Shown: piece after piece, positions 46,515 to 55,293 of the stretch
Position numbering within the stretch: position 1 is the stretch's first letter
Layout of the letters: every line of letters starts with the position of its first letter
Assembly: GCF_006517175.1 (NCBI RefSeq)
Contig: NZ_CP041186.1
Span: 4,739,074 to 4,803,073, forward strand
Length of the DNA stretch: 64,000 bases
From: Persicimonas caeni
GTDB lineage: Bacteria > Myxococcota_A > Bradymonadia > Bradymonadales > Bradymonadaceae
Reading direction: 5' to 3'
Position numbers and translations under genes: made by a program
The notes under the pieces: model-generated
Seen by the model: the letters and a program-made list of their open reading frames with translations, nothing else
Told to the model about the DNA's origin: nothing
The model's database searches: none

Positions 46515-48434
46515 TCAGCCCGTTCGTCTCTTGTCCGTCTTCTTGTCCATCTGGGACGGACTCCACAGCCACGCGATCGAGCCGAAGGTGATCGCGTTGG
46601 CCGCGGTGCTGGCGTAGACCTGCAGCTCGGGCACGAGCATGCCCACCACCGCGGCCGAGGCGAATCCTAGGGCCACCCAGCAAAGCCGCATATCCGAGAG
46701 CAACCCCGCCCCGACGATGGCGAAGGCCGCCATCATATAGTCGGAGGTGCGCGCGACTTGCAGGTTCCCGTCGACGTACCACACCGCCCAGCGGGTGAAC
46801 GCCAGCGCGCCGAATAGCGCCACCAGCAAGTAGATGACCCGCCGGTTGACGGCGTTGCGGAAGATGCGCTTGCGAAAGAGCGACACGCCCACGACGACCA
46901 GGACCAGGTTGCGAAAGCCCGAGATCATGTGGTTCTCGAGTTGCTCGGCGTAGCTGAAGTGGCCCTGGTCGATGCGGATCGCCGCATACAGGCTCGTCGC
47001 CGTCCAGACCACTCCGAACACAATCGCCAGCCGGCTGCGTGAGGTCGTCGCCGTGCGCAAGTCGAGGGCGCTCTCGAGGCGCTTGAGGCGCGCGAGATCT
47101 CGCCGGTCCTCTTCGCTGCGCTCGGCGAGCTCGGCGGCGCGCGCTTCGAGCCGCGGGTTCGGCTCGGGCAGCTCGGCGAGGCAGGCGCGCGCAGCCTCCA
47201 CGTTCGCCTGACTCAAGTAATGCTCCGTCATCGCCTCCAAACAGCGCTGCAGCCCCTCGGAGGCGAGCGCATTCTCCGGCCACAATCGAAGCGCCTGATA
47301 AAAGCCAAAGCGGCACTCGCCGTAGGTGTCGTGGATGGCGGCCAGGTCGGCTTCGTCGGCCTCCAAGAGCCGCTCGAGCTCCTCGCGCTTCTCGTCGGCC
47401 GACTGCGCCAGGTCGATGGAGTCGCGATGCTTCAAAAAGTCGTGCAGCGCGTCGCGAAACGCCTCCACCGACTCGTAGCGCTCCTCGCGTTTGGCGCGGC
47501 ACGCCCGGTTGGCGATCTCGGCGAGCTCGGTCGGGATATGCTCCCCATACTCGTAAGGCTGCGAGGTGTAGGCGTTGTACATCACCTCGAGCAGTCGATT
47601 GCCTCCGTGGCGCGGCTCGCCGGTCAACACGTGGTGCAGGGTGGCGCCGAGCAGGTAGACGTCGGCGCGCTCGTCGAGCCCCTCGGGGGAGTCGAAGGTC
47701 ATCTCGGGGGCCATGTACTGCGGCGTGCCGGCGACGCCCGAGGCCTCGGCGAGTTGGGGCAGCAGTTGCTTGTCCTCGTCGACGGCCAACGCGATGCCCC
47801 AGTCGAGCAGGTAGACCTCGTCGAAGTGGCCGATCATGACGTTTTCGGGCTTGATGTCGCGGTGCAGAATCCCGCGGCTATGCGCAAAACGCACCGCGCT
47901 GCACACCTGCAACAAGATCTCGATATGCTCGCCCAGCGCGTCCAGACGCCGCTCGTCGTCCAGCTCGGCGAGCATGCTCGTCCACGAGGTGCCCTCGACG
48001 CGCTTCATCACGATGAGCGGCGCGCCGTCGCGGTTCTTTCCGACCGTGTAGATGGGCAGGATATTGGGGTGCTCGAGATAGCCGGTGACGTAGGCCTCTT
48101 GGAGGAGCAGCCGCGCGGCGTCCTCGTCGGCCCCGGCGCGGCTCGTCTTGACGGCGACCTCGCGGTCGAGCGGCACCTGGTTGGCCAGGTGAACCACGCC
48201 CATGCCGCCCTCACCGAGGGTGCCGAGCATGCGCAGATCGGGTGGGGCGGCGAGCGGCTCGTCGGTGTCGAGGCGCATCTCGGGCAGGGTGTGCAGCCGC
48301 TGTCGGCTCGCCACCCGAACGGTGTCGCCGTCGGAGACGATCGTCTCGCCGCCGTCGCTTAGCAACGTGCGTGCGTCGAGGGTTAATGTGTCGAGATAGT
48401 TGTGGAAACTCTCGAGGTCGCGATACTCGCGCAT
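46515..48434 (-). CDS. Membrane-anchored Ser/Thr protein kinase
   Basis: A 639-residue Hanks-type kinase. Kinase domain at about residues 70-340: glycine loop LGTLGEGGMGVVHLANQ, AVKTSRA with the ATP-binding Lys, catalytic loop HSRGILHRDIKPENVM, a DWG in place of DFG (EVYLLDWGIAL), APE motif PQYMAPEMTF, and DVYLLGATLHHVLTG. Residues 345-460 are helical, with TPR-like character (CRFGFYQALRLWPENALASEGLQR). Five or six membrane spans form the C-terminus (RLAIVFGVVWTATSLYAAI and others). The start at ATG 48434 is uncertain; ATGs at 48485 and 48494 are in frame and no candidate has a strong ribosome site. It is convergent with the exoribonuclease gene, 7 nt apart. Its targets are unknown. Confidence 0.87.
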   Translation of the reverse strand: MREYRDLESFHNYLDTLTLDARTLLSDGGETIVSDGDTVRVASRQRLHTLPEMRLDTDEPLAAPPDLRMLGTLGEGGMGVVHLANQVPLDREVAVKTSRAGADEDAARLLLQEAYVTGYLEHPNILPIYTVGKNRDGAPLIVMKRVEGTSWTSMLAELDDERRLDALGEHIEILLQVCSAVRFAHSRGILHRDIKPENVMIGHFDEVYLLDWGIALAVDEDKQLLPQLAEASGVAGTPQYMAPEMTFDSPEGLDERADVYLLGATLHHVLTGEPRHGGNRLLEVMYNAYTSQPYEYGEHIPTELAEIANRACRAKREERYESVEAFRDALHDFLKHRDSIDLAQSADEKREELERLLEADEADLAAIHDTYGECRFGFYQALRLWPENALASEGLQRCLEAMTEHYLSQANVEAARACLAELPEPNPRLEARAAELAERSEEDRRDLARLKRLESALDLRTATTSRSRLAIVFGVVWTATSLYAAIRIDQGHFSYAEQLENHMISGFRNLVLVVVGVSLFRKRIFRNAVNRRVIYLLVALFGALAFTRWAVWYVDGNLQVARTSDYMMAAFAIVGAGLLSDMRLCWVALGFASAAVVGMLVPELQVYASTAANAITFGSIAWLWSPSQMDKKTDKRRTG

Positions 48435-48529
48435 GGGCTGATACGTCGGAGAGAGCAATTCGGCTGGCCGCCACGTTAGCAGCATGGCGACCACCCGAAA
48501 AGCCTCACCGAAAAGCCCTGGCGAACCGG

Positions 48530-50137
48530 TCAGCTCGCCTTGAAGATCTTGGCCGGGATATTCTGCTTGAGCGCTGCCGCCGCGGTGATCATGCTGGCGC
48601 TGAGCGCGCCGCCGATGCCGCAGGTGGCGATGTCCTGGCCGGTCAGATACAGGTCGCGAACCGGGGTGTGCGCGCGCAGAAAGCGCTTCTCGAAGCGCTC
48701 GGGCGTGTGCGCCAGCCCGTAGATCTCGCCGGTGTCGTAGTTGGCGAAATGCTTCGTCGACAGCGGCGTCGACAGCTCGCAGTGGTCGATCTCACCTTCG
48801 AGTTGCGGCTCGACGGCGTAGAGCTTGGCGAGCATGCGCTCCGAGAGCCGCGCTTTGAGGGCGTCGTACTCCTCGCCGCGCTTTTTCCAGCGCGTGCCCT
48901 CCCACTCCCGAAACCAGTCGTAGGGCGCCACGGTGATGATCTCGACGGTGGCCGTTCCCGGATAGCGTCGCTCCCAGTCGGGATCTTTGGCCGACGGAAA
49001 CGAGATATAGGTCACCGGAAGCTCGGTCTCCTCGGGGTTGGCGACAAAGCGCTCGACGTTCTGGTCGTGGTCGTAGTTGTCCGGGTAGAGCCAGTAGTTG
49101 GCCTTGGGGAGCTCGAGCTCCTCGGCGGTCTTCTGGAAGCCCAGGTACAGGCAGATATGCGAGGCCGACGGCTCGACCTGCTGCAGCTCGGAGAGCATGT
49201 CGTGGCGGCGGGCGACGTCCTCGGGGAGCAGGCTCGAGACGGTGTTCATGTACCCGGCGCCGCTGATGACCATGTCGGCGCGAATCTCGCGGTCGTCGGC
49301 CATGCGCACGCCCACGGCCCGGTCGTTCTCGATGAGGATCTCGTCGACCTCGGCGCTCACCGCGATGACCCCGCCGGCTTGCTCGATGACCGGCGCGATA
49401 TGCTCCAAGATCGCCCCCGAGCCGCCTACCGGATACGCCCCGCCGCTAAAGTAGTGGCGCGCGACCATCGCGTGCATCGCAAAGCTGCTCTTCGACGGCG
49501 GCAGGCCATAATCGCCCCACTGGCCGGTGAGCACGCCGATAAGGCGCTCGTTGGAGGTCAGCTCGCGCATCACCGACAGGGTAGAGCGGCCGGCGAGGTC
49601 CAAGAATTTCGAGCGCAGGAATCGGCCGGTGAGCTTGCCCAGAAGAGGCGGCATCGCCTTCTCCATGAAGTACTTCTGGCCCTGGCCGACCGCCTTGAAG
49701 ACGAGATCGACGTAGTCGTCGATCGCCTGCTGGTCCTCGGGCGCCTCGAAGTGGCGCTTGAGCTCGGCCTTGAAGTTGTCGGTCCCCTTTCGAAACGGGT
49801 AGACCTCGTCGCCAAAGCAGATCTGGTCGTAGACCTCGCCCATATCCGCCCACTCGAGCTTGCCGTCGGTCACGTAATCGAAGAGCCGACGAAGCGTCGA
49901 GTTGGGGCGGGTGACCTCGCCCACGTAGTGCAGCCCGACGTCCCACTCGTACTTCGGTCGGCGAAACACGTGGGTGAACCCACCGGCGGTGTAGTGGCGC
50001 TCGAGCACGAGCACGCGCTTGCCCTCTTTGGCCATGATCGCCGCGGTGGCGAGGCCGCCGATGCCGGAGCCGATGATCACCGCGTCCCAGTGACCCGAAA
50101 AGTCGTGACGTTTGTACGAGACGGTCGATTGCTTCAT
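48530..50137 (-). CDS. FAD-dependent phytoene desaturase/retinol saturase-like oxidoreductase
   Basis: A 535-residue flavoprotein. The dinucleotide-binding start DAVIIGSGIGGLATAAIMAKEGKRVLVLERH (key GSGIGG, then Glu) and the C-terminal FAD block LYLTGQDIATCGIGGALSASMITA are those of the CrtI/CrtISO/RetSat group, with TAGGFTHVF near residue 55 as in carotenoid isomerases and retinol saturases. These enzymes desaturate, isomerise or saturate polyene or similar hydrophobic chains. No other carotenoid gene is in the window, so the substrate is open. The start is ATG 50137. It is divergent from the 42-nt repeat locus. Confidence 0.88.
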   Translation of the reverse strand: MKQSTVSYKRHDFSGHWDAVIIGSGIGGLATAAIMAKEGKRVLVLERHYTAGGFTHVFRRPKYEWDVGLHYVGEVTRPNSTLRRLFDYVTDGKLEWADMGEVYDQICFGDEVYPFRKGTDNFKAELKRHFEAPEDQQAIDDYVDLVFKAVGQGQKYFMEKAMPPLLGKLTGRFLRSKFLDLAGRSTLSVMRELTSNERLIGVLTGQWGDYGLPPSKSSFAMHAMVARHYFSGGAYPVGGSGAILEHIAPVIEQAGGVIAVSAEVDEILIENDRAVGVRMADDREIRADMVISGAGYMNTVSSLLPEDVARRHDMLSELQQVEPSASHICLYLGFQKTAEELELPKANYWLYPDNYDHDQNVERFVANPEETELPVTYISFPSAKDPDWERRYPGTATVEIITVAPYDWFREWEGTRWKKRGEEYDALKARLSERMLAKLYAVEPQLEGEIDHCELSTPLSTKHFANYDTGEIYGLAHTPERFEKRFLRAHTPVRDLYLTGQDIATCGIGGALSASMITAAAALKQNIPAKIFKAS

Positions 50138-50197
50138 GAGATACCTGTCGGCGAGGAAAACATGTCAGCTTCGCAAATGATGGGGCCCGAATGACGT

Positions 50198-50644
50198 GTG
50201 GTCATACAGTATCGCCGCGACCCGGTTCGAGCAAAGCCCCCGCAGAGTCGCGCCGAGCACGCTCGACCAACTCGGGAAGACGTCGAGCGTCCGTTCGAGC
50301 ACGATAACCTGCTCCACGGAACCCTCGAGGGTACGATCGAGGACGCTGGAGTAAAATTGGAAGGTGTCGAGGGTGCGATCGAGGAGGCTAGAGTAAAATT
50401 CGAGACCCTCGAGGGTCGGATCGAGTACTCTGGAGTAAAAATCGGAACCATCGAGGGTCGGCTGGAGGAGGATGACGTACGCGAAGAAGGTGTCGAGGGT
50501 TCATCGAAGTACTCTGGAGTAAAAATCGGAACCATCGAGGGTCGGCTGGAGGAGGATGACGTACGCGAAGAAGGTGTCGAGGGTTCATCGAAGTACTCTG
50601 GAGTAAAAATCGGAACCATCGAGGGTCGGCTGGAGGTAAAGTAA
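50198..50644 (+). CDS. Possible 14-residue-repeat protein
   Basis: A frame of 148 residues from GTG 50198 to a TAA. From residue 43 it consists of eight 14-residue units of the form LEGRIEYSGVKIGT, alternating with EDDVREEGVEGSSK in the last part. Charged/hydrophobic alternation suggests a coiled or solenoid structure. No family is recognised, the start has no clear ribosome site, and all three reverse frames are also open, so coding is uncertain. In favour, the period is exactly 42 nt in all eight units, with no frameshifting indels, and the repeat ends with a stop just after the last partial unit. Confidence 0.42.
   Translation: MVIQYRRDPVRAKPPQSRAEHARPTREDVERPFEHDNLLHGTLEGTIEDAGVKLEGVEGAIEEARVKFETLEGRIEYSGVKIGTIEGRLEEDDVREEGVEGSSKYSGVKIGTIEGRLEEDDVREEGVEGSSKYSGVKIGTIEGRLEVK
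50325..50630 (+). repeat. Eight exact-period 42-nt tandem repeats
   Basis: TCGAGGGT recurs at 50325, 50367, 50409, 50451, 50493, 50535, 50577 and 50619, always 42 nt apart. The last units alternate as an 84-nt pair (50451-50534 and 50535-50618) that is identical in both copies, evidence of a recent duplication. TGGAGTAAAA is the second conserved word. Confidence 0.92.
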
Positions 50645-51379
50645 CTTGTGCCCAGCGCATGAAGAAGACGCACCGGTGCGTCGACCGGCGAATTTTGCCG
50701 GCTTGGAAGCTGCTGATTCCCATGTTGTCGACGAGTATGCGGGCAAGGCCCGCCTCGTTTTTGAAGCCTCCCCGGCCAGGTCGTACACCGCATACTTCGC
50801 ACGCCTGACCCGACGCCACCACCTACACCGACGCCGCTGCGGCAACTCCCATGGCACAGGCTCATCTTCACGCCAGGTCTCTTACTTCGACGCTTCCGCG
50901 AGCCCGCACCGGGCAAATCCGACCGTTTCGCCACAAGGACGAAACTGCCGGCTCGGCCTCCGCCGAGCGCGCCGAAGATGTACAGGCCGACATCCCATCG
51001 AAGATACGCTCGCTACGAAAGCTTTGTTTTGCGGAACGAGGAAACCGATTCCGCCGCAGACCGAGCCCACCGGCTCGACCACCGGCTGGTGAGCCAAGAC
51101 CAACTTCGACTCACCCGCCCATTTGAAGAGGAAACTCGTGCGCACGATACGTCTACCCCTCACTACTGTTTTCGGCAAAATGGACCGATTCGTTGCGCGA
51201 AAAATTCGAGATCCTGCTCTGACGGCAGCCTGGGCTCGTTTTTTCTGCAATTCTCTGATCGTGGATCTGTTCTCTTATGCCGAAGAGGCCGACGCCGAAC
51301 CCGGGTGGTTCGAACCACGCGAACTGTGTAAACTCCCGCGCAGCAGCACGTCTTCTTTCTCGACTGATTGGTAGTCACG
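50645..51379. other. 735-nt region without a convincing gene
   Basis: Short frames exist on both strands but none has a ribosome site plus typical codon use. The least unlikely is 51123-51374 (+), 83 residues, starting MKRKLVRTIRLPLTT and containing FFCNSLIVDLFSYAEEADAEPGWFEP; it could be a decayed gene. No tandem or inverted repeat stands out here. The last 100 nt should carry the promoter of the lipoprotein at 51380. Confidence 0.45.
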
Positions 51380-52285
51380 ATGTATCGAACTCTCTTCGCT
51401 CGCCTGCTCCTCGCCGCGTTGCTCGTCCTGAGCGCCTGCGGCGGCTCCGAGACCGACAACAACGCGGCCGACACCGGCGTCCAAGACGCCGCGACCGACG
51501 TCGCTCCCGATGCGGGTGACCCGTCAGATGCCGCCGACACGGTGTCCGCCGACACGGTGTCTGACACCATGTTGGACACCGCGCGGGACACCGCCGACAC
51601 GGTGTCTGATACCGTGTCGGACGCCGAGCAGGACACCGACCCAGATACTGAAGAAGACGCCGGCGAGCAGGTGCCGCGCGACGGGTTCGGCGCGATCTCC
51701 GGCTCGTGCGGGGTGCTCGACGACGAGCTGACCAGCGGGGAGTCGTTCTTCATCGAGAACACCATCGACTTCGGCACCGACCCGTACGACGACGCCGACG
51801 AGTCGCTCCTGACCGACGGCGGGCGTGAAATCATCGCCGACGGCAACGCCGGCGGAAGCTCGATTCTGTCGGAGGTCTTCGCCTATGAGGTGCTCGAGCG
51901 CTGCGAGCTCGCCACGCTGTTCAAGACCGAAAACGAGGTCAGCTACACGGTGTCTGACACCTCGATTACCGACCTTCTGGTCGAGATCGACGGCCTCAAG
52001 GTCGGCGTGAGCGTCACCCGCGCGGTGGGCTGGCCCCGCGAAGATCCCTACACCGTCGAGCAGGCGACCACCCTGCTGACCGACAAGCTGCAGGACGTCC
52101 AGGAGAGCAGCGCCAACGTCGCCGCCGAGGACGCGTGGACCAAGCAGATCTTGCACGTCATCGCCTACGAGCCGCAGCACGCCGACTCGCTCGAGACCGC
52201 CTACGGGCAGCTCGACGCCAGCGTGGTCGCCGACACGGTGGTGTTCGTGACCGTCAGCAGCGGCGACGACGCTTTTCTGTATTGA
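51380..52285 (+). CDS. Hypothetical lipoprotein with Asp/Thr-rich linker
   Basis: A 301-residue lipoprotein. The signal MYRTLFARLLLAALLVLSACG has lipobox LSAC. Residues 22-95 are a disordered linker with repeats of ADTVSDT and ATDVAPDAGD, encoded by DNA repeats of GACACGGTGTC type. The folded part (about 100-301) starts GFGAISGSCGVLDDEL and has alternating strands and helices (SEVFAYEVLERCELATLFKTEN, LLVEIDGLKVGVSVTRAVGWP, AEDAWTKQILHVIAYEPQH). No family is recognised. The segment with a conserved Cys, Glu and VSVTRA resembles nuclease-like folds only vaguely, so I do not call one. The start is ATG 51380. Confidence 0.7.
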   Translation: MYRTLFARLLLAALLVLSACGGSETDNNAADTGVQDAATDVAPDAGDPSDAADTVSADTVSDTMLDTARDTADTVSDTVSDAEQDTDPDTEEDAGEQVPRDGFGAISGSCGVLDDELTSGESFFIENTIDFGTDPYDDADESLLTDGGREIIADGNAGGSSILSEVFAYEVLERCELATLFKTENEVSYTVSDTSITDLLVEIDGLKVGVSVTRAVGWPREDPYTVEQATTLLTDKLQDVQESSANVAAEDAWTKQILHVIAYEPQHADSLETAYGQLDASVVADTVVFVTVSSGDDAFLY

Positions 52286-52413
52286 AGGTCTCTTTCTGAA
52301 TCTACCTGTTCGAAACCGACCTGCTCGCACCAGACGGGACTTTGCGCGGCTCGCGCCTATAATGGGGCCGAGCCGTTCAAAATTACCGAGAAAAGATTGA
52401 TTGAGGGAAGGTC

Positions 52414-53670
52414 ATGGAGCGCGACACAGAATCGCTGCGCAGCCGTTATGTTCAGGTGCGAACTTTCTCCGAGCAGCTGTGCGAGCCGCTCGAGACCGAG
52501 GATTACGTCGTCCAGTCGATGCCCGACGCGAGCCCCGCGAAGTGGCACCTGGCGCACACGACTTGGTTTTTCGACCAGTTCATCCTCCAGGAGCTGTGCG
52601 GCCGCGAGCCGTATAGTGAGCCGTTCAATTTCCTGTTCAACTCCTACTACAACGCCGCCGGCGACCAGTACACGCGCGCCCGACGAGGCATGATCACCCG
52701 GCCGACCGTCGAGCAGGTCTACGACTACCGCAACGCCATCGACGACGAACTCCAAAACGTGATCGCCAAGGGCGACCTGAGTGAGGAGTTCGTCCTGCGG
52801 CTCGAAGTCGGCCTCAACCACGAGCAGCAACACCAAGAGCTTCTGCTCACCGACCTCAAGCACCTGATGTGGCAAAACCCGCTGCGCCCGGCGCCCTATC
52901 CGCAGGAGCACGAGCCGTTCGCCGCCGAGCGCAAGCAGGAGCCGCGCGAGATGCGCCGCCACGCCTTCGACGGCGGGGTCTACGAGATCGGCTATGGCGG
53001 AGACGGCTTCTCCTACGACAACGAGAGCCCTCGCCACGAGGTGCTCTTGCAGCCCTTCGAACTCGCTCGCCGGCCGGTGACCTGCGGCGAGTACCTGCAG
53101 TTTATCGAAGACGGCGGCTACGAGCGCCCCGACCACTGGTTGTCGGACGGATGGGCGACGGTGCAGGAGCAGGGCTGGGACGGCCCGCTCTACTGGGAAA
53201 AGCGCGACGGCCAGTGGCACCACTACACCCTCAACGGCATGCGCCCCGTGCAGCCCAACGAGCCCGTCAGCCACGTCAGCTACTACGAAGCCGACGCCTT
53301 CGCCGACTGGGCCGGCGCGCGGCTGCCCTCCGAGCAAGAGTGGGAGGTCGCCACCCAGGGCCAATTCATCGAGGGCAACTTCGTCGAGTCGGGCAACTTC
53401 CACCCGCGCGCCGTCGAGACCGACCCGGAGGGCTTCACCCAGATGTTCGGCGATGTGTGGGAGTGGACCCGCAGCTCCTACGGCCCCTACCCGGGCTTCG
53501 AGCCCTTCGAAGGCGCGCTCGGCGAGTACAACGGCAAGTTCATGTGCGGCCAATACGTGCTGCGCGGCGGCTCCTGCGCCACCTCCAAGACCCACATCCG
53601 CGAGACCTACCGCAACTTCTTCTATCCCCATTCGCGCTGGCAATTCTCGGGGATTCGCCTCGCCTGGTGA
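52414..53670 (+). CDS. egtB: Ergothioneine biosynthesis protein EgtB
   Basis: A 418-residue iron-dependent sulfoxide synthase that joins hercynine (trimethyl-histidine) to a thiol donor with O2, the C-S bond step of ergothioneine synthesis. The N-terminal DinB-like domain carries the three iron-binding His: His48 in KWHLAHTTWF, and His136 and His140 in LNHEQQHQELLLTD. The C-terminal FGE-sulfatase/C-type-lectin-like domain shows RRPVTCGEYLQFIEDGGY, RLPSEQEWEVA, GDVWEWTRSSY and VLRGGSCATSKTHIRETYRNFF. The start is ATG 52414 with GGAAGG. A perfect TATAAT lies at 52358-52363. EgtD, which makes hercynine, is not adjacent in the window. Confidence 0.92.
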   Translation: MERDTESLRSRYVQVRTFSEQLCEPLETEDYVVQSMPDASPAKWHLAHTTWFFDQFILQELCGREPYSEPFNFLFNSYYNAAGDQYTRARRGMITRPTVEQVYDYRNAIDDELQNVIAKGDLSEEFVLRLEVGLNHEQQHQELLLTDLKHLMWQNPLRPAPYPQEHEPFAAERKQEPREMRRHAFDGGVYEIGYGGDGFSYDNESPRHEVLLQPFELARRPVTCGEYLQFIEDGGYERPDHWLSDGWATVQEQGWDGPLYWEKRDGQWHHYTLNGMRPVQPNEPVSHVSYYEADAFADWAGARLPSEQEWEVATQGQFIEGNFVESGNFHPRAVETDPEGFTQMFGDVWEWTRSSYGPYPGFEPFEGALGEYNGKFMCGQYVLRGGSCATSKTHIRETYRNFFYPHSRWQFSGIRLAW

Positions 53671-53758
53671 TGGCGGAATTTGGTTGTCTGGAGCTCGTAG
53701 AGCGGAATCCCCTTTTTCATAGCCCCATGCGAAGCGAAGCGGAGCTTGGGGTGACGTG

Positions 53759-55252
53759 TCACAGACTCCGCACAAACTCCACGAGCGTCGTCACCCCAAA
53801 GCCAGTCCCGCCGACGATGCGAAGGTCGTCGCCTTCGACCGAGTAGGCCGGTCCGGCCATGTCGATGTGGGCCCAGCGGTCGACGTCGACCCAGCGCTTC
53901 AAGAAGAGCGCGGCGCTGATCGCGCCGCCCCAACGGCTGCCGATATTCTTCATGTCGGCCACCGGCGAGTCGAGTTGCTTGTCGATGTCGGGGGGGAGCG
54001 GCATGCGCCACAGCCCCTCGCAGCCGCGCTTCGAGGCGTCGGTGAGCCCGGCGACGAGCTCGTCGTTGTCCGAGAAGAGCGCTGCGTGGTAGCCGCCTAG
54101 CGCCACGACGCTCGAACCGGTGAGCGTGGCGAGGTCGACGATGGTGTCGACGTCGTACTCCTGGGCGTAGGCGAGCGCGTCGGCCAGGACCAGGCGGCCT
54201 TCGGCGTCGGTGTTCAAGATTTGGACGGTCTTTCCGCCGTAGCCGCGCACGATGTCGGCCGGTCGGGTGGCCCGTCCGTTGACCGCGTTTTCGGCCGCGG
54301 GCACCAAGAAGTGGATCTCGATGCCTTCGGGCTTCAACTCGCCCAGCACGCGCGCCGCGCCGAGCACGGCGGCGCCGCCGGCCATGTCGCTGTGCATGAA
54401 CTTCATCCCTTCGGGACGCTTCATGCTGTAGCCGCCGGTGTCGAAGGTGATGCCTTTGCCCACCAGCGCGACCTTGCGGCGCACCTCGCCGTCGGGGCGG
54501 TAGATCAGGTGGATGAGGCTGGGCGGGTTGTCGCTGCCTTTGCCGACGGCCTCGATCAGGTTGAAGCCGCGCTGGACGAGCTCGGCGCTGTCGAGCGAGG
54601 CGCACTCCAGGCCGGCGCGGCCGGCGATGGCGCGGGCGCGGTCGGCGAACTCTTCGGGCGTGAGCGTGCCGGGCGGCTCGTTGACCATGTCGCGGGCCAG
54701 CGCCACGCCGTGGGCGATCAGGCCGACTTCGTCGAGCGAGACGTCGACGTCTCGGCCGTTTCGCACCAGCGTGAGCGTGTCGGGCCCCTCGTAGTCTTGA
54801 TCTTCGCGGCGCAGGTACTTGTCGAAGCGGTAGATCCCGTAGCTGACGCCCAGCGCGACCTCGGAGGCCGCTCGGGCCGCGCCCTTGCCGTCGTTTTGTC
54901 CGTCGGGAAGCGCCAGCGCGACGTGTTTGGCGCGCAGTTCGAAGGCGCGACGCCCGGCGCGAACGCCGCCACGCCACAGCGCGTCGCCCGCGCGCTCGTC
55001 CTCGCCGCCCAATCCCACCAGGAGCACGCGCTCGGCGCCGAGCTCGTTGAGCCGGCGAAACACGATCGTCTGGCCGGGCTTCGCCTCGAACTCCTCGCGC
55101 TCACACTCGACGAACAGGTCGAGCCGCGACTTCTCGCTGATCATGCGCAGCGCGTGACAACGCCGCTCCTCGAGCCCCTCGACCGACACGGGAACCACGA
55201 GCAGATCGGCCTCGATTTCAGTCGTGCCCTTGTCGCTAGTCCGATAGTCCAT
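53759..55252 (-). CDS. pepA: Leucyl aminopeptidase (M17 family)
   Basis: A 497-residue cytosolic two-metal aminopeptidase that removes N-terminal residues from peptides and normally forms a hexamer. The C-terminal catalytic domain shows LVGKGITFDTGGYSMK (metal Asp and Lys), HSDMAGGAAVLGAA, PAAENAVNGRATRPADI, the family signature NTDAEGRLVLADALAYA with metal-binding Asp/Glu, and VDLATLTGSSVVALG. The N-terminal domain (about 1-180) is the variable M17 N-domain. The start is ATG 55252 with GGAG. It is the last gene of a minus-strand unit, 41 nt after the second permease gene. Confidence 0.94.
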   Translation of the reverse strand: MDYRTSDKGTTEIEADLLVVPVSVEGLEERRCHALRMISEKSRLDLFVECEREEFEAKPGQTIVFRRLNELGAERVLLVGLGGEDERAGDALWRGGVRAGRRAFELRAKHVALALPDGQNDGKGAARAASEVALGVSYGIYRFDKYLRREDQDYEGPDTLTLVRNGRDVDVSLDEVGLIAHGVALARDMVNEPPGTLTPEEFADRARAIAGRAGLECASLDSAELVQRGFNLIEAVGKGSDNPPSLIHLIYRPDGEVRRKVALVGKGITFDTGGYSMKRPEGMKFMHSDMAGGAAVLGAARVLGELKPEGIEIHFLVPAAENAVNGRATRPADIVRGYGGKTVQILNTDAEGRLVLADALAYAQEYDVDTIVDLATLTGSSVVALGGYHAALFSDNDELVAGLTDASKRGCEGLWRMPLPPDIDKQLDSPVADMKNIGSRWGGAISAALFLKRWVDVDRWAHIDMAGPAYSVEGDDLRIVGGTGFGVTTLVEFVRSL

Positions 55253-55293
55253 TGTGGCTCCCTGGATTTGGTATGGATTGGATTCGGTATGGC

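Noticed and set aside
50134-50934. Minus-strand frames across the 42-nt repeat (for example with FTPEYFDEPSTPSSRTS repeats)
   Set aside because: A 42-nt period keeps any frame open, and these frames lack ribosome sites and run into non-repetitive sequence without domain features.
51285-51330. tRNA-like GGTTCGAACC
   Set aside because: There is no acceptor stem, D arm or anticodon arm at the required distances; the word occurs in ordinary GC-rich sequence.
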